From: a bacterium
GTDB taxonomy: Bacteria; Patescibacteriota; Saccharimonadia; Saccharimonadales; UBA4665
NCBI GenBank assembly: GCA_021846765.1
Contig: JAJZWH010000052.1
Location: 1-6,488, forward strand
DNA: 6,488 bases
Reading direction: 5' to 3'
Position 1 is the first letter of the stretch; every line of letters begins with the position of its first letter. This document shows positions 1-5,788 of this stretch, piece after piece. Position numbers and translations under genes: made by a program. The notes under the pieces were generated by a model, which saw nothing but the letters and a program-made list of their open reading frames with translations, was not told where the DNA came from and searched no databases.

Positions 1-144
1 TTAAGAAAGACTGGTCAGACAGCCCCGAGTATAGATGCCTTAATAGCTTCTCAATCCTTACAAAACAATCTTATACTAGTTACCCATAACACTAAGGACT
101 TTAAGCAATTTGATGAGCTAGAACTATATTGCCCTTGGTCCTAA
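1..144 (+). CDS. VapC-like PIN-domain toxin, C-terminal fragment
   Basis: The reading frame is open from the first base and ends at TAA 142-144, giving 47 residues with the start outside the window. The visible part reads as the end of a type II toxin-antitoxin PIN ribonuclease. It has SIDALIA (acidic Asp 12), a hydrophobic strand with LVTHNTKDF (acidic Asp 33), then a short tail ending CPWS. VapC toxins show the same DALIAA...LVTRNxxDF...NPW pattern, and these two aspartates are part of the PIN metal site. VapC proteins cleave RNA, often tRNA or rRNA, and are held inactive by a VapB antitoxin normally encoded just upstream, so the antitoxin should lie left of this window. It converges on the neighbouring tRNA-Pro gene, whose 3' end is 16 nt away. 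A stand-alone PIN nuclease cannot be excluded. Confidence 0.8.
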   Translation, partial: LRKTGQTAPSIDALIASQSLQNNLILVTHNTKDFKQFDELELYCPWS

Positions 145-160
145 ATAAGCATAAGAACTA

Positions 161-235
161 TGGTCGGGGTGACAGGACTTGAACCTGCGACCTCACGGCC
201 CCCAGCCGTACGCGCTACCACTGCGCTACACCCCG
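161..235 (-). tRNA. tRNA-Pro, anticodon GGG, CCA encoded
   Basis: On the minus strand the sequence folds as a full cloverleaf. The acceptor stem CGGGGTG pairs with CACCCCG (7 bp). The D-arm is GCGC/GCGC with GG in its loop. The anticodon stem TACGG/CCGTG (one U-G pair) carries the loop CTGGGGG. The variable loop has 5 nt, and the T-arm GCAGG/CCTGT (one G-U pair) has loop TTCAAGT. The anticodon at positions 34-36 is GGG, reading CCC and CCU proline codons. The C1-G72 pair with discriminator A is typical of bacterial tRNA-Pro. CCA is encoded in the gene. It lies 22 nt downstream of the structured RNA at 258-417 on the same strand, so it may be transcribed by read-through, and no separate strong promoter is visible. 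Confidence 0.95.
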
Positions 236-257
236 TATTATTTGTAATAATAAACCT

Positions 258-417
258 AAAAAACAAGTCAGGCCACCGAGCTGATTAACCTGAGAATTCC
301 CAGGTGGGTGTTCGCATATATTAGCCACGACTAGTATATAAAAAACTCCCTAATGATTAGTATTCAGATAATCATTACTCGGTTGAGTTCAATAAAGAAC
401 CTTGAGCCCGACCTGTC
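258..417 (-). ncRNA. Structured RNA of about 160 nt with own -10 box and U-tract terminator
   Basis: The minus strand here has no good ORF but strong RNA structure. A closing stem joins 410-415 (CAGGTC) to 269-274 (GGCCTG) and continues with 405-409 to 278-282. Inside are hairpins 387-390/397-400, a perfect 9-bp stem 351-359/369-377 (TAATGATTA) and 288-293/300-305 around GAATTC. Three of these pairs are G-U on the minus strand and would be A-C mismatches on the plus strand, so the minus strand is the transcript. A perfect TATAAT sits at 422-427, and six U residues (258-263) follow the closing stem. The size and compact transcription unit would fit 6S RNA (ssrS), but the fold looks multibranched rather than rod-like and I recognise no diagnostic 6S sequence. 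It shows no SRP RNA, tmRNA or RNase P RNA core motifs. Ends are inferred. Confidence 0.65.
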
Positions 418-421
418 TATT

Positions 422-427
422 ATTATA
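422..427 (-). promoter_or_regulatory. -10 box (TATAAT) of the structured RNA at 258-417
   Basis: A perfect TATAAT on the minus strand lies just past the stop codon of the M50 peptidase gene. Transcription would begin 5-7 nt downstream, right before the first paired base of the RNA closing stem. No good -35 hexamer is visible at 16-18 nt spacing. Confidence 0.55.
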
Positions 428-440
428 ACTGATTTAAGTT

Positions 441-1070
441 TTATATTCTGATTAAAAAATTAAATACACCAGATTCTATAGATTCTATAATTGGAGCTAT
501 GAATTGAAATACAAAAAATATGAATATCAAGATAACCATAAATCCCATTGATTCAATCCGTTCCATAAAATTTCTGACTGGTTCTGGAGCTAATGCATAT
601 AATAAACGTGAACCATCTAATGGAGGAAATGGTATTAAATTAAATACCATTAAAGCTACATTTATTTCAATAAAAATTACTAAAAAGTTAACTATATTTA
701 TATTACTTGTAGCTAATAAATGGAGTAAAATAGCACCGATAAAAGCCAAAACAAAATTAGATAATGGTCCAGCCAGCCCCACCAAGGCAGCACCATATTC
801 ATGAAATTTCACATTGTTTGGATTAAATGGCACTGGCTTAGCTGCAAATATAGGAGGTAATCCAAACACCACCAAGATTAGTGGCAATAAAAGAGTAGTC
901 AGTACATCAATATGCTTCAGAGGATTTAGAGTTAATCTACCTAAATCTGATGCCGTATTATCTCCTAAAAGTTTAGCTGTAAATCCATGCATAACCTCAT
1001 GTATAACCATACTAATTAACAAAGAAATAATGAAAAATATGATTTCTAAGAGAGTAAGATTTGCAAACAT
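441..1070 (-). CDS. M50 family (site-2-protease-like) membrane metallopeptidase
   Basis: This 209-residue protein is a rhomboid-sized intramembrane zinc protease of the M50 (S2P) family, close to the short YwhC-like branch found in many bacteria. The zinc motif HEVMH (residues 24-28) lies in the first membrane segment (about 7-27). The third zinc ligand is Asp 152 in NLIPFPPLDG (144-153). Other family marks are FNP (82-84) and GPLSNF (101-106). There are four or five hydrophobic segments, at about 7-27, 55-72, 96-120, 126-146 and 176-196. It acts in the cytoplasmic membrane, and its substrate cannot be told from the sequence. There is no Shine-Dalgarno sequence before the ATG, but a -10-like TATACT ends 8 nt upstream, suggesting a leaderless mRNA. 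The C-terminus carries IESIES from a 9-bp tandem repeat (gattctata twice, near 472-490). It diverges from rpmB. Confidence 0.9.
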   Translation of the reverse strand: MFANLTLLEIIFFIISLLISMVIHEVMHGFTAKLLGDNTASDLGRLTLNPLKHIDVLTTLLLPLILVVFGLPPIFAAKPVPFNPNNVKFHEYGAALVGLAGPLSNFVLAFIGAILLHLLATSNINIVNFLVIFIEINVALMVFNLIPFPPLDGSRLLYALAPEPVRNFMERIESMGFMVILIFIFFVFQFIAPIIESIESGVFNFLIRI

Positions 1071-1078
1071 CGTTTATA

Positions 1079-1108
1079 AGTATACCTTATTTGAGTTGAC
1101 TATGTAGA
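1079..1108 (-). promoter_or_regulatory. Probable promoter of the M50 gene, start codon at the predicted +1
   Basis: On the minus strand TCTACA (1103-1108, 4 of 6 matches to TTGACA) is followed after 18 nt by TATACT (1079-1084). Only 8 nt separate TATACT from the ATG at 1070, so the transcript would start at or within a base or two of the start codon. This fits the absence of a Shine-Dalgarno sequence. It overlaps the divergent rpmB promoter. Confidence 0.45.
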
Positions 1109-1125
1109 GTATTTTAGGGTAGAAT
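1096..1125 (+). promoter_or_regulatory. Promoter of rpmB
   Basis: TTGACT (1096-1101) and TAGAAT (1120-1125) are each one mismatch from the sigma-70 consensus, with an 18-nt spacer. The predicted start near 1131 gives a leader of about 22 nt containing the ribosome binding site. The -35 region overlaps the divergent M50 promoter. Confidence 0.7.
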
Positions 1126-1138
1126 TTAAGATTGAATC

Positions 1139-1144
1139 AAAGGA
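1139..1144 (+). promoter_or_regulatory. Shine-Dalgarno sequence of rpmB
   Basis: AAAGGA lies 9 nt before the ATG at 1154. It fixes the start and contrasts with the neighbouring M50, wHTH and thrS genes, which have no such site. Confidence 0.7.
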
Positions 1145-1153
1145 TATAATAAT

Positions 1154-1348
1154 ATGAATAAATGTGAACTGACCGGCAAAGGTAAGCAATTTGGTAATAA
1201 TGTAAGCTTTTCACAACGTCATACCAAAAAAATTTGGCGACCTAATTTGCAAACCAAGACTGTTACAATAAATGGTCAAAAAGTGACAATGAAATTAAGT
1301 ACTCAAGCTATTCGAACACTTAAGAAAAAAGAGCTTATAAATAGTTAG
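1154..1348 (+). CDS. rpmB: 50S ribosomal protein L28
   Basis: This 64-residue basic protein has the classic L28 start: MNKCELTGK followed by GNNVSFSQRHTKKIWRPNLQ (about residues 14-33), a central strand pair and the C-terminal helix STQAIRTLKKK (about 49-59). L28 is a component of the large ribosomal subunit needed for assembly. The length is normal for bacterial L28. A single cysteine (Cys 4) is present, so the zinc-binding four-cysteine form is not indicated. A clear promoter and Shine-Dalgarno site support the start. The gene stands alone, not beside rpmG, and its stop codon is only 12 nt from the end of the convergent MBL-fold gene, with no convincing terminator between them. Confidence 0.95.
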   Translation: MNKCELTGKGKQFGNNVSFSQRHTKKIWRPNLQTKTVTINGQKVTMKLSTQAIRTLKKKELINS

Positions 1349-1360
1349 CTGCTTAAAATA

Positions 1361-1990
1361 TTAAGGTTCAAGAATAATTAATTGAGTAGTTTCAGTTAAA
1401 TCTGAAGATCGTAATTTTAATTTCGGTACTATTTCTTTAGGTTCCATTGATAGTTCCTGTAAAACTGTGTCCAAGGATGCCTGAGGTACGGGATAATTCA
1501 GGTCCTTTTGAGCATAATGAGCTGGTATAACAAGTTTAGGCTCAACCTCTTTAATAATCTTTAGAGCTCCTTGAGCATCCAGAGTATATCCCATCCCACC
1601 GACAGGTATAATTAAAACATCATTCATGCCAATTAATTCTAACTGATCCTCATTTAGTTCTGGAAAAATATGACCAGTTATTAATAAATTCAGGTCACTA
1701 GTAGTAATTTTGTACATAGTATTTAACAAAGAATCAGCTTGATCAATATGCCCACGAGCCGGTATGCCAACTATAGAAATATCTTCGACTTCATATTCTC
1801 CTGGACAATCAATAATTATTTTACCAGGCAATTCTCTCTCAGATTTATCATTCACATTGGTTAGCAATACGACATCTGTTGGTTTAACAATACTTTTCTT
1901 GCCAAGCTGATTTAAATTATCATCAATAACGATCCGCGTTGATTTATAAGATAAGCTAAAACAATTGGCACCATAAAATTGAATATCCAT
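1361..1990 (-). CDS. Metallo-beta-lactamase-fold protein (COG2220/UlaG type) with degenerate metal site
   Basis: The 209 residues follow the pattern of COG2220 Zn-dependent hydrolase-like proteins. They show FYGANCFSL (5-13) where the family has WYGHSCF, PTDVVLLTNVNDKS (37-50) where it has a SHxHxDH-type motif, CPGEYEV (62-68), ITGHIFPELNEDQ (104-116) where it has LGDLGHELSEEQ, IPVGGMGYTLDAQGAL (128-143), and IPAHY (155-159). The fold is clear, but the HxHxDH ligands are replaced by Asn 45, Asn 47, Lys 49 and Ser 50, and the GDLGH aspartate by His 107. Only His 158 of the usual ligands remains. It is probably not a normal zinc hydrolase and may be a structural or binding protein. AAGGAAT at 1995-2001 is a good ribosome binding site, and the gene starts 10 nt after the wHTH stop codon, so the two are very likely cotranscribed. 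Confidence 0.8.
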   Translation of the reverse strand: MDIQFYGANCFSLSYKSTRIVIDDNLNQLGKKSIVKPTDVVLLTNVNDKSERELPGKIIIDCPGEYEVEDISIVGIPARGHIDQADSLLNTMYKITTSDLNLLITGHIFPELNEDQLELIGMNDVLIIPVGGMGYTLDAQGALKIIKEVEPKLVIPAHYAQKDLNYPVPQASLDTVLQELSMEPKEIVPKLKLRSSDLTETTQLIILEP

Positions 1991-1994
1991 AATT

Positions 1995-2001
1995 ATTCCT
2001 T
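1995..2001 (-). promoter_or_regulatory. Shine-Dalgarno sequence of the MBL-fold gene
   Basis: AAGGAAT on the minus strand partly overlaps the TAA stop of the wHTH gene and precedes the ATG at 1990 by about 4-6 nt. It supports translation from a shared mRNA. Confidence 0.65.
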
Positions 2002-2597
2002 TAACTAGTAGTTAGTATATCTTTCTTATCAAATAGTATTTGCTTTTTAGCATTTAATATTTGGATGATAAATTTATCATGTATTTGTCGACGATAATTA
2101 AATTCATCCAACCTCATAGCAGTATAACGTATTTCAATACCTTCGTCAGTTTCTAAACCTGAAATATATTTTTCAACAGCATTCTTATTAACGTTACCAA
2201 TGATTAAAACATCTATAGGTGCAGTTAAATCTCTAGTCAATTGGCCGCTATAAGCAATAAGCTCAACATGTCCTAAAGCCCTATACTCATCATCTTCTTC
2301 TAGGCTATCGCTTTCTTTATTGCCCTTTCCAGACATGCTTTTTGGAGCACCAAAAATTGTCAATAACGAATCATAATATTCATATTTTTGGTTTATTTCA
2401 TAATAAAGCTTATTGTTATTATTATCCGATGTAATAATCCCAATGCTCAGCAAATTAGATAATTCTCGTCTTACCGAATTAATTTGTTCATCGATCTTTC
2501 GAGTAATCTCTCTAACATAAAAAGCTCGATTTGGATTGCCGTAGAATAGCTTTAAAAGCTTAACGCGTGTCTTAGACCCGAAGAGTTGTTCAATCAT
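2001..2597 (-). CDS. Winged-helix transcriptional regulator with nucleotidyltransferase-like C-terminal domain
   Basis: The 198-residue protein begins with a winged helix-turn-helix: LFGSKTRVKLLKLF (5-18), YVREITRKIDEQINSVRRELSNL (27-49) and a wing with KLYYEIN (63-69). An acidic, low-complexity linker (about 86-105) leads to a second domain (about 107-190). That domain has an HVELIAYSG strand, APIDVLIIGNVNKNAVEKYI (126-145), then RYTAMRLDEFNYRRQIHDKFI (157-177) and a short final strand. The second part resembles an MNT-like nucleotidyltransferase fold, but the catalytic GSxAxG motif is absent, so it is probably a sensor or partner domain. I recall proteins of this architecture as common in CPR genomes, without a known function. 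There is no Shine-Dalgarno site, and an extended -10 element ends 7 nt before the ATG. The MBL-fold gene follows directly, so a paired role is plausible. Confidence 0.75.
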   Translation of the reverse strand: MIEQLFGSKTRVKLLKLFYGNPNRAFYVREITRKIDEQINSVRRELSNLLSIGIITSDNNNNKLYYEINQKYEYYDSLLTIFGAPKSMSGKGNKESDSLEEDDEYRALGHVELIAYSGQLTRDLTAPIDVLIIGNVNKNAVEKYISGLETDEGIEIRYTAMRLDEFNYRRQIHDKFIIQILNAKKQILFDKKDILTTS

Positions 2598-2604
2598 ACT
2601 GACT

Positions 2605-2613
2605 ATTGTAACA
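2605..2613 (-). promoter_or_regulatory. Extended -10 promoter of the wHTH gene, leaderless arrangement
   Basis: TGTTACAAT (TGn plus TACAAT, 5 of 6 matches) lies in the 34-nt gap after miaA. Seven nucleotides separate it from the ATG at 2597, placing the predicted +1 at the start codon. No -35 hexamer is evident, which is usual for extended -10 promoters. Confidence 0.55.
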
Positions 2614-2631
2614 GCACTTACTAATTTAGTA

Positions 2632-3519
2632 TTAATTTTTATTCAAATAAGTTGTAATTAAGTCTTCGACCATTGAATATTTAACTGGGGTAAGAAACCA
2701 GTGAATACTTTTGTTTCTTTTAAACCAAGTAGTTTGCCTCTTAGCAAGCAATAAAGTATCTTTGACTATTCGTTGTTTAGTTTGTTCTAAACTTTGATTG
2801 CCCATAAAATACAATTTCCATTCGTGATATCCAATACCCTTCAACGCTTGACAATCCCAACCATATTTATTAGCTAGCTCGTTGACTTCATCAGCCAGAC
2901 CCATATTAAACATCTCTTCAATTCGACGTTGAATATTTTCTTCTAGATCTTTCCTAGATGAGTTAAGGCCAATTAATAAAACATTAGCTTTAATTTCTGA
3001 CTTAGTGGGAATCATGCCATTGGTCTCAATTAATCTAATGACTCTTCTTTTGTTGCGTTGATCTATGCTATCCAAAGCAAGTCCTTTATCAATAGCTAAA
3101 CTATGCAATTGCGAAAGCGACATACTATTCAGTTTCATTCGTAAATCATTACTTGATGATGGCAAAAAACTATAATCATACAATAATGCATCAATATATA
3201 ATCCGGTACCGCCTACCAAAATTGGTAATTTATTGCGTCCATATATATCGTTAATTACTTCTAAAGCTCGTTTCTTATATATAGCGGCAGAAAAATCATC
3301 ATCAGCGTTAATTAAATCAATTAAGTGATGCTTGATTAAGGATAGATCTTTTTTAGAGGGCTTAGCCGTTCCTATATCGATATTTTTACGAACAAGCCAA
3401 GAATCTGCGCTAATAATCTCCCCATCAAATTGCTGAGCTATTTTTATAGCTAAAGCGGATTTTCCAGTGGCTGTAGAACCAACTATGGCAATCAAAGGTT
3501 GAATATTTATGGCCACCAT
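2632..3519 (-). CDS. miaA: tRNA dimethylallyltransferase MiaA
   Basis: MiaA transfers a dimethylallyl group to A37 of tRNAs that read codons starting with U, giving i6A, which steadies codon pairing. The 295 residues are near the usual length of about 300. The P-loop GSTATGKS (14-21) opens the protein, followed by ISADS (36-40), DIGTAKPS (48-55), HHLIDL (64-69), LPILVGGTGLYIDALL (98-113) and RRVIRLIE (157-164). The C-terminal part has the family pattern KRQTTWFKR, which helps hold tRNA. In the segment DSWLVRKNIDIGTAKP an Arg replaces the aromatic residue often seen before the DIGTAKP block (DSxxxY), a modest oddity. The start codon lies inside the end of the ATL gene (13-nt overlap, 3507-3519), so translation is probably coupled. 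Confidence 0.95.
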   Translation of the reverse strand: MVAINIQPLIAIVGSTATGKSALAIKIAQQFDGEIISADSWLVRKNIDIGTAKPSKKDLSLIKHHLIDLINADDDFSAAIYKKRALEVINDIYGRNKLPILVGGTGLYIDALLYDYSFLPSSSNDLRMKLNSMSLSQLHSLAIDKGLALDSIDQRNKRRVIRLIETNGMIPTKSEIKANVLLIGLNSSRKDLEENIQRRIEEMFNMGLADEVNELANKYGWDCQALKGIGYHEWKLYFMGNQSLEQTKQRIVKDTLLLAKRQTTWFKRNKSIHWFLTPVKYSMVEDLITTYLNKN

Positions 3520-3845
3520 ATTAACTTTTCAATTGGTGCTCTTAGGTTGTTGATAATAATTCCTTCTGATTCTAAGGCTAATCGATGAGCTGTTCTGCCT
3601 CCAGGATAACCAGATGCTAAAAATCCTTGTTTATTAACTACACGATGCCAAGGTAAATTAGAATTATCGTAATGTGCTATACCTCCAATAATTCTCGCTG
3701 CTCTTGGATGTCCAGCCAAAGCAGCGATCTGCCCATAAGTCATTAATCTACCTTTAGGAATTGTATTAACTAATTGCCTTACTAAAACATTAAATTTTAG
3801 TTGATCGTTAGATAGAAGATTTTGTGACTCTTGATTTAGCTTCAT
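3507..3845 (-). CDS. Alkyltransferase-like protein (ATL), Trp in place of the active-site Cys
   Basis: The 112 residues match the C-terminal DNA-binding domain of O6-alkylguanine-DNA alkyltransferase (MGMT/Ogt). IPKGRLMTYGQIAALAG (29-45) contains the base-flipping Tyr 37, and PRAARIIGGIAH (47-58) the arginine finger Arg 51. PWHRVV (65-70) replaces the methyl-acceptor motif PCHRV, and SGYPGGRTAHRLALESEGI follows. Trp 66 in place of cysteine defines the ATL family, which binds O6-alkylguanine without repairing it and hands the lesion to nucleotide excision repair. The gene overlaps the end of thrS by 38 nt, and no alternative in-frame ATG, GTG or TTG lies between its ATG and the domain, so this start is firm. 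There is no strong Shine-Dalgarno site; coupling to thrS translation is likely. Confidence 0.92.
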   Translation of the reverse strand: MKLNQESQNLLSNDQLKFNVLVRQLVNTIPKGRLMTYGQIAALAGHPRAARIIGGIAHYDNSNLPWHRVVNKQGFLASGYPGGRTAHRLALESEGIIINNLRAPIEKLIWWP

Positions 3846-5643
3846 TGGCTACCGTCTTTATAAAATCATCACAAACCATAGGCTCTAAAATATCATGTAT
3901 TGAGATATCTGATCTTATTCTAGGAATAACTTTATTGGTCTTAGTCTCTTGAGGACCAATTACCACGCTATAGGGAACTTTCATTAACTCAGAACGTCTG
4001 ATCTTTTTACCTACTGACTCATTATCATTATCAATACCGACTCTTAATCCAAGTTTAGTGCTCTTTTCTTGAAGCGAGTTAGCAAAATTTAATATTGCTT
4101 GGTCTTGATTTAGAGTAATTATCCTAATTTGTTCAGGTGCTAGCCAAACCGGAAATTTACCAGCCGTATGCTCAATATAAACAGATAGAAAACGCTCAAT
4201 TGATCCTAAAATTGCTTTATGAATCATCGCTGGCCTTTTCAGTGAACCGTCCTTGTCTGCATAAACTAATTCAAATCTTTCAGGTTGAACATAATCTAGT
4301 TGGATAGTCGCACATTGCCATTTTCTGCCCAAAGCATCTTTAACATGAATGTCTATCTTGGGTCCATAGAAAGCCGCTTCTCCTCTAATTATTTGATAAT
4401 CTAATTCTTCTTGGTGAGCTATTTTTTCAATCATTATTTCAGCTTCTCGCCAAAGTTTTTTATTACCAAAATATCTATCACTATTGTCTCTAAAAGACAG
4501 ATCGACGCTAAGAGGCATATCTAATACTAAGTACATTTGTTTAACCATAGATATTATAGATTGCATTTCAGTTTCAATTTGATCATGTCTAACAAAAGCA
4601 TGGGAGTCATCTTGAGTTAGTGCTCGTACTCTAGACAATCCATGAAGCTCTCCACTCTTCTCGTCACGATACATTGTAGTAGTTTCCATATAACGTTGAG
4701 GTAAATCTCTATAGCTTCTTGGACGAGATCGATAAATTTGCACTACATGTGGACAATTCATCGGCTTGAGCATAAATAAATCATCCGATTCGACACTAGT
4801 AACATCAAATTTTTCAGGATATTTATCATAGTGTCCAGACTGTTTATATAAATCTATCCTTGCCATATGAGGGGTCCATACCGCCTGATAACCAGCTTCT
4901 ATCTGAAGTTGCTCTGAAAATTCAATGAGCTTCTGTCGAAGAATTGTACCCCTAGGAGTGAACAAAGGTAATCCTGGTCCTATTAAATCAGACATCGTAA
5001 ACAAATCTAATTCTTGACCCAGTTTACGATGATCACGTTTTTTTGCTTCTTCAGTTAATTGTAAATAATTAACCACTTCTTGTTGATCATTGAAAGCTAT
5101 TGCATAAACTCGTTGGAGTTGAGTTTTAGTTATATCTCCTCGCCAATAAGCTCCGCTTACCCTTAATAAACAATATTCCCCTACCTTTGAAGTGGATTCA
5201 ACATGAGGACCACGACATAAATCTACAAAATCTCCACATTTATAAAAAGAAACTTCGCTCACTTTAGCTGATCCTGAAGAAATACTGCCCATCTCGTCTT
5301 TAGTTAATTCCCTAGCCAAAGTTGTACCAGATCTTTTCAAATCATTTAGTAAATCTACCTTATAGGGTTGATTATTGTGTTTTGCCCACTCTATAGCTCG
5401 ATCAATTGATAGAGAATATTTTTCAAACGGATAATCTGCTTTAATTATTCTCTGCATTTCTTTTGTAATTTTTTTAAAATCTTTTTCGGTTAAAGAATAA
5501 TTAGGAATTATTAAATCATAATAAAAACCATCTTCAGTAACTGGTCCTATGCCAAATTGAACTGTTGGCCAAAGCTTTTGTATAGCAGCAGCCATAATGT
5601 GTGCCAGACTATGTCTCATTGGTAATAAATCTTTACTCTTCAT
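3808..5643 (-). CDS. thrS: Threonyl-tRNA synthetase without TGS domain
   Basis: ThrRS charges tRNA-Thr in the cytoplasm. From the chosen ATG the protein has 611 residues. The N2 editing domain comes first: MRHSLAH (His 11, His 15) and LCRGPH (Cys 143, His 147) clear mischarged serine. The class II core follows, with zinc ligands Cys 297 (MNCPH), His 348 (DDSHAF) and His 475 (MIHKAI), motif 2 arginine 326 and motif 3 GSIER with Arg 484. A C-terminal anticodon-binding domain covers about 500-590. The roughly 60-residue TGS domain at the N-terminus of most bacterial ThrRS is absent. An upstream ATG at 5670 would add nine residues (MLIFDTVTD). I prefer 5643 because a promoter-like TGATACAGT ends 7 nt before it, as at other leaderless starts here. 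It heads the thrS-ATL-miaA block. Confidence 0.95.
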   Translation of the reverse strand: MKSKDLLPMRHSLAHIMAAAIQKLWPTVQFGIGPVTEDGFYYDLIIPNYSLTEKDFKKITKEMQRIIKADYPFEKYSLSIDRAIEWAKHNNQPYKVDLLNDLKRSGTTLARELTKDEMGSISSGSAKVSEVSFYKCGDFVDLCRGPHVESTSKVGEYCLLRVSGAYWRGDITKTQLQRVYAIAFNDQQEVVNYLQLTEEAKKRDHRKLGQELDLFTMSDLIGPGLPLFTPRGTILRQKLIEFSEQLQIEAGYQAVWTPHMARIDLYKQSGHYDKYPEKFDVTSVESDDLFMLKPMNCPHVVQIYRSRPRSYRDLPQRYMETTTMYRDEKSGELHGLSRVRALTQDDSHAFVRHDQIETEMQSIISMVKQMYLVLDMPLSVDLSFRDNSDRYFGNKKLWREAEIMIEKIAHQEELDYQIIRGEAAFYGPKIDIHVKDALGRKWQCATIQLDYVQPERFELVYADKDGSLKRPAMIHKAILGSIERFLSVYIEHTAGKFPVWLAPEQIRIITLNQDQAILNFANSLQEKSTKLGLRVGIDNDNESVGKKIRRSELMKVPYSVVIGPQETKTNKVIPRIRSDISIHDILEPMVCDDFIKTVANEAKSRVTKSSI

Positions 5644-5650
5644 ATCTGTA

Positions 5651-5678
5651 ACTGTATCAAATATTAGCATTAAATCAA
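5651..5678 (-). promoter_or_regulatory. Promoter of thrS, leaderless arrangement
   Basis: On the minus strand TTGATT (5673-5678, 4 of 6 matches) is followed after 16 nt by TACAGT (5651-5656), which is preceded by TGn. Seven nucleotides separate TACAGT from the ATG at 5643. The -35 touches the U-tract of the upstream terminator. If this promoter is not used, thrS would depend on read-through of that terminator. Confidence 0.5.
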
Positions 5679-5714
5679 AAAACGGTTGAATGATCTCGCA
5701 ACTTCATTCAACCG
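5677..5714 (-). terminator. Intrinsic terminator just upstream of thrS
   Basis: On the minus strand a perfect 11-bp stem (5704-5714 with 5683-5693, CGGTTGAATGA/TCATTCAACCG) with a 10-nt loop is followed directly by six U residues (5677-5682). On the plus strand no T-run follows, so it works in the minus direction. It ends a short RNA upstream of thrS, or acts as an attenuator if thrS is transcribed from further upstream. Confidence 0.85.
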
Positions 5715-5783
5715 CATCACTCAAGTTTTGAGCGGAAAAACATTCTCGTCAAAACTTCACCTATGACAAGTATCATAGCAAGG
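5677..5783 (-). ncRNA. Short structured RNA or thrS leader, three hairpins
   Basis: Between a perfect TATAAT at 5789-5794 and the terminator there is room for a transcript of about 105 nt. It holds a 6-bp hairpin (5761-5766/5773-5778), a perfect 9-bp hairpin (5723-5731/5749-5757, AAGTTTTGA/TCAAAACTT, 17-nt loop) and the terminator stem. An alternative pairing of CCGC (5732-5735) with GCGG (5712-5715) would disturb both later hairpins. It contains two tiny ORFs, of 19 and 15 codons, without threonine runs. No T-box consensus is present. Whether this is an independent small RNA or a regulatory leader of thrS cannot be decided from sequence. It lies in the 254-nt gap between tRNA-Val and the first thrS ATG; 5795-5891 holds nothing else that I recognise. 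Confidence 0.45.
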
Positions 5784-5788
5784 ATAGC

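Noticed and set aside
472..490. 9-bp tandem repeat gattctata in the M50 gene
   Set aside because: There are only two copies and the frame is kept (IESIES in the protein tail). It is most likely a simple slippage product without regulatory meaning.
520..1107. Two plus-strand ORFs (520-804 and 814-1107)
   Set aside because: They lie opposite the M50 peptidase gene, have no family resemblance or ribosome binding site, and their composition is that of an antisense shadow.
1352..1365. Hairpin CTTAA/TTAAG between rpmB and the MBL-fold gene as a bidirectional terminator
   Set aside because: It has only five A/T-rich pairs with no U-tract on either strand, too weak to call.
5672..5777. Leader peptides (19-codon ORF then 15-codon ORF, each stop overlapping the next start)
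   Set aside because: They contain at most one threonine codon and have no ribosome binding sites, so classical attenuation by a threonine-rich leader peptide is not supported. The overlaps may be chance.
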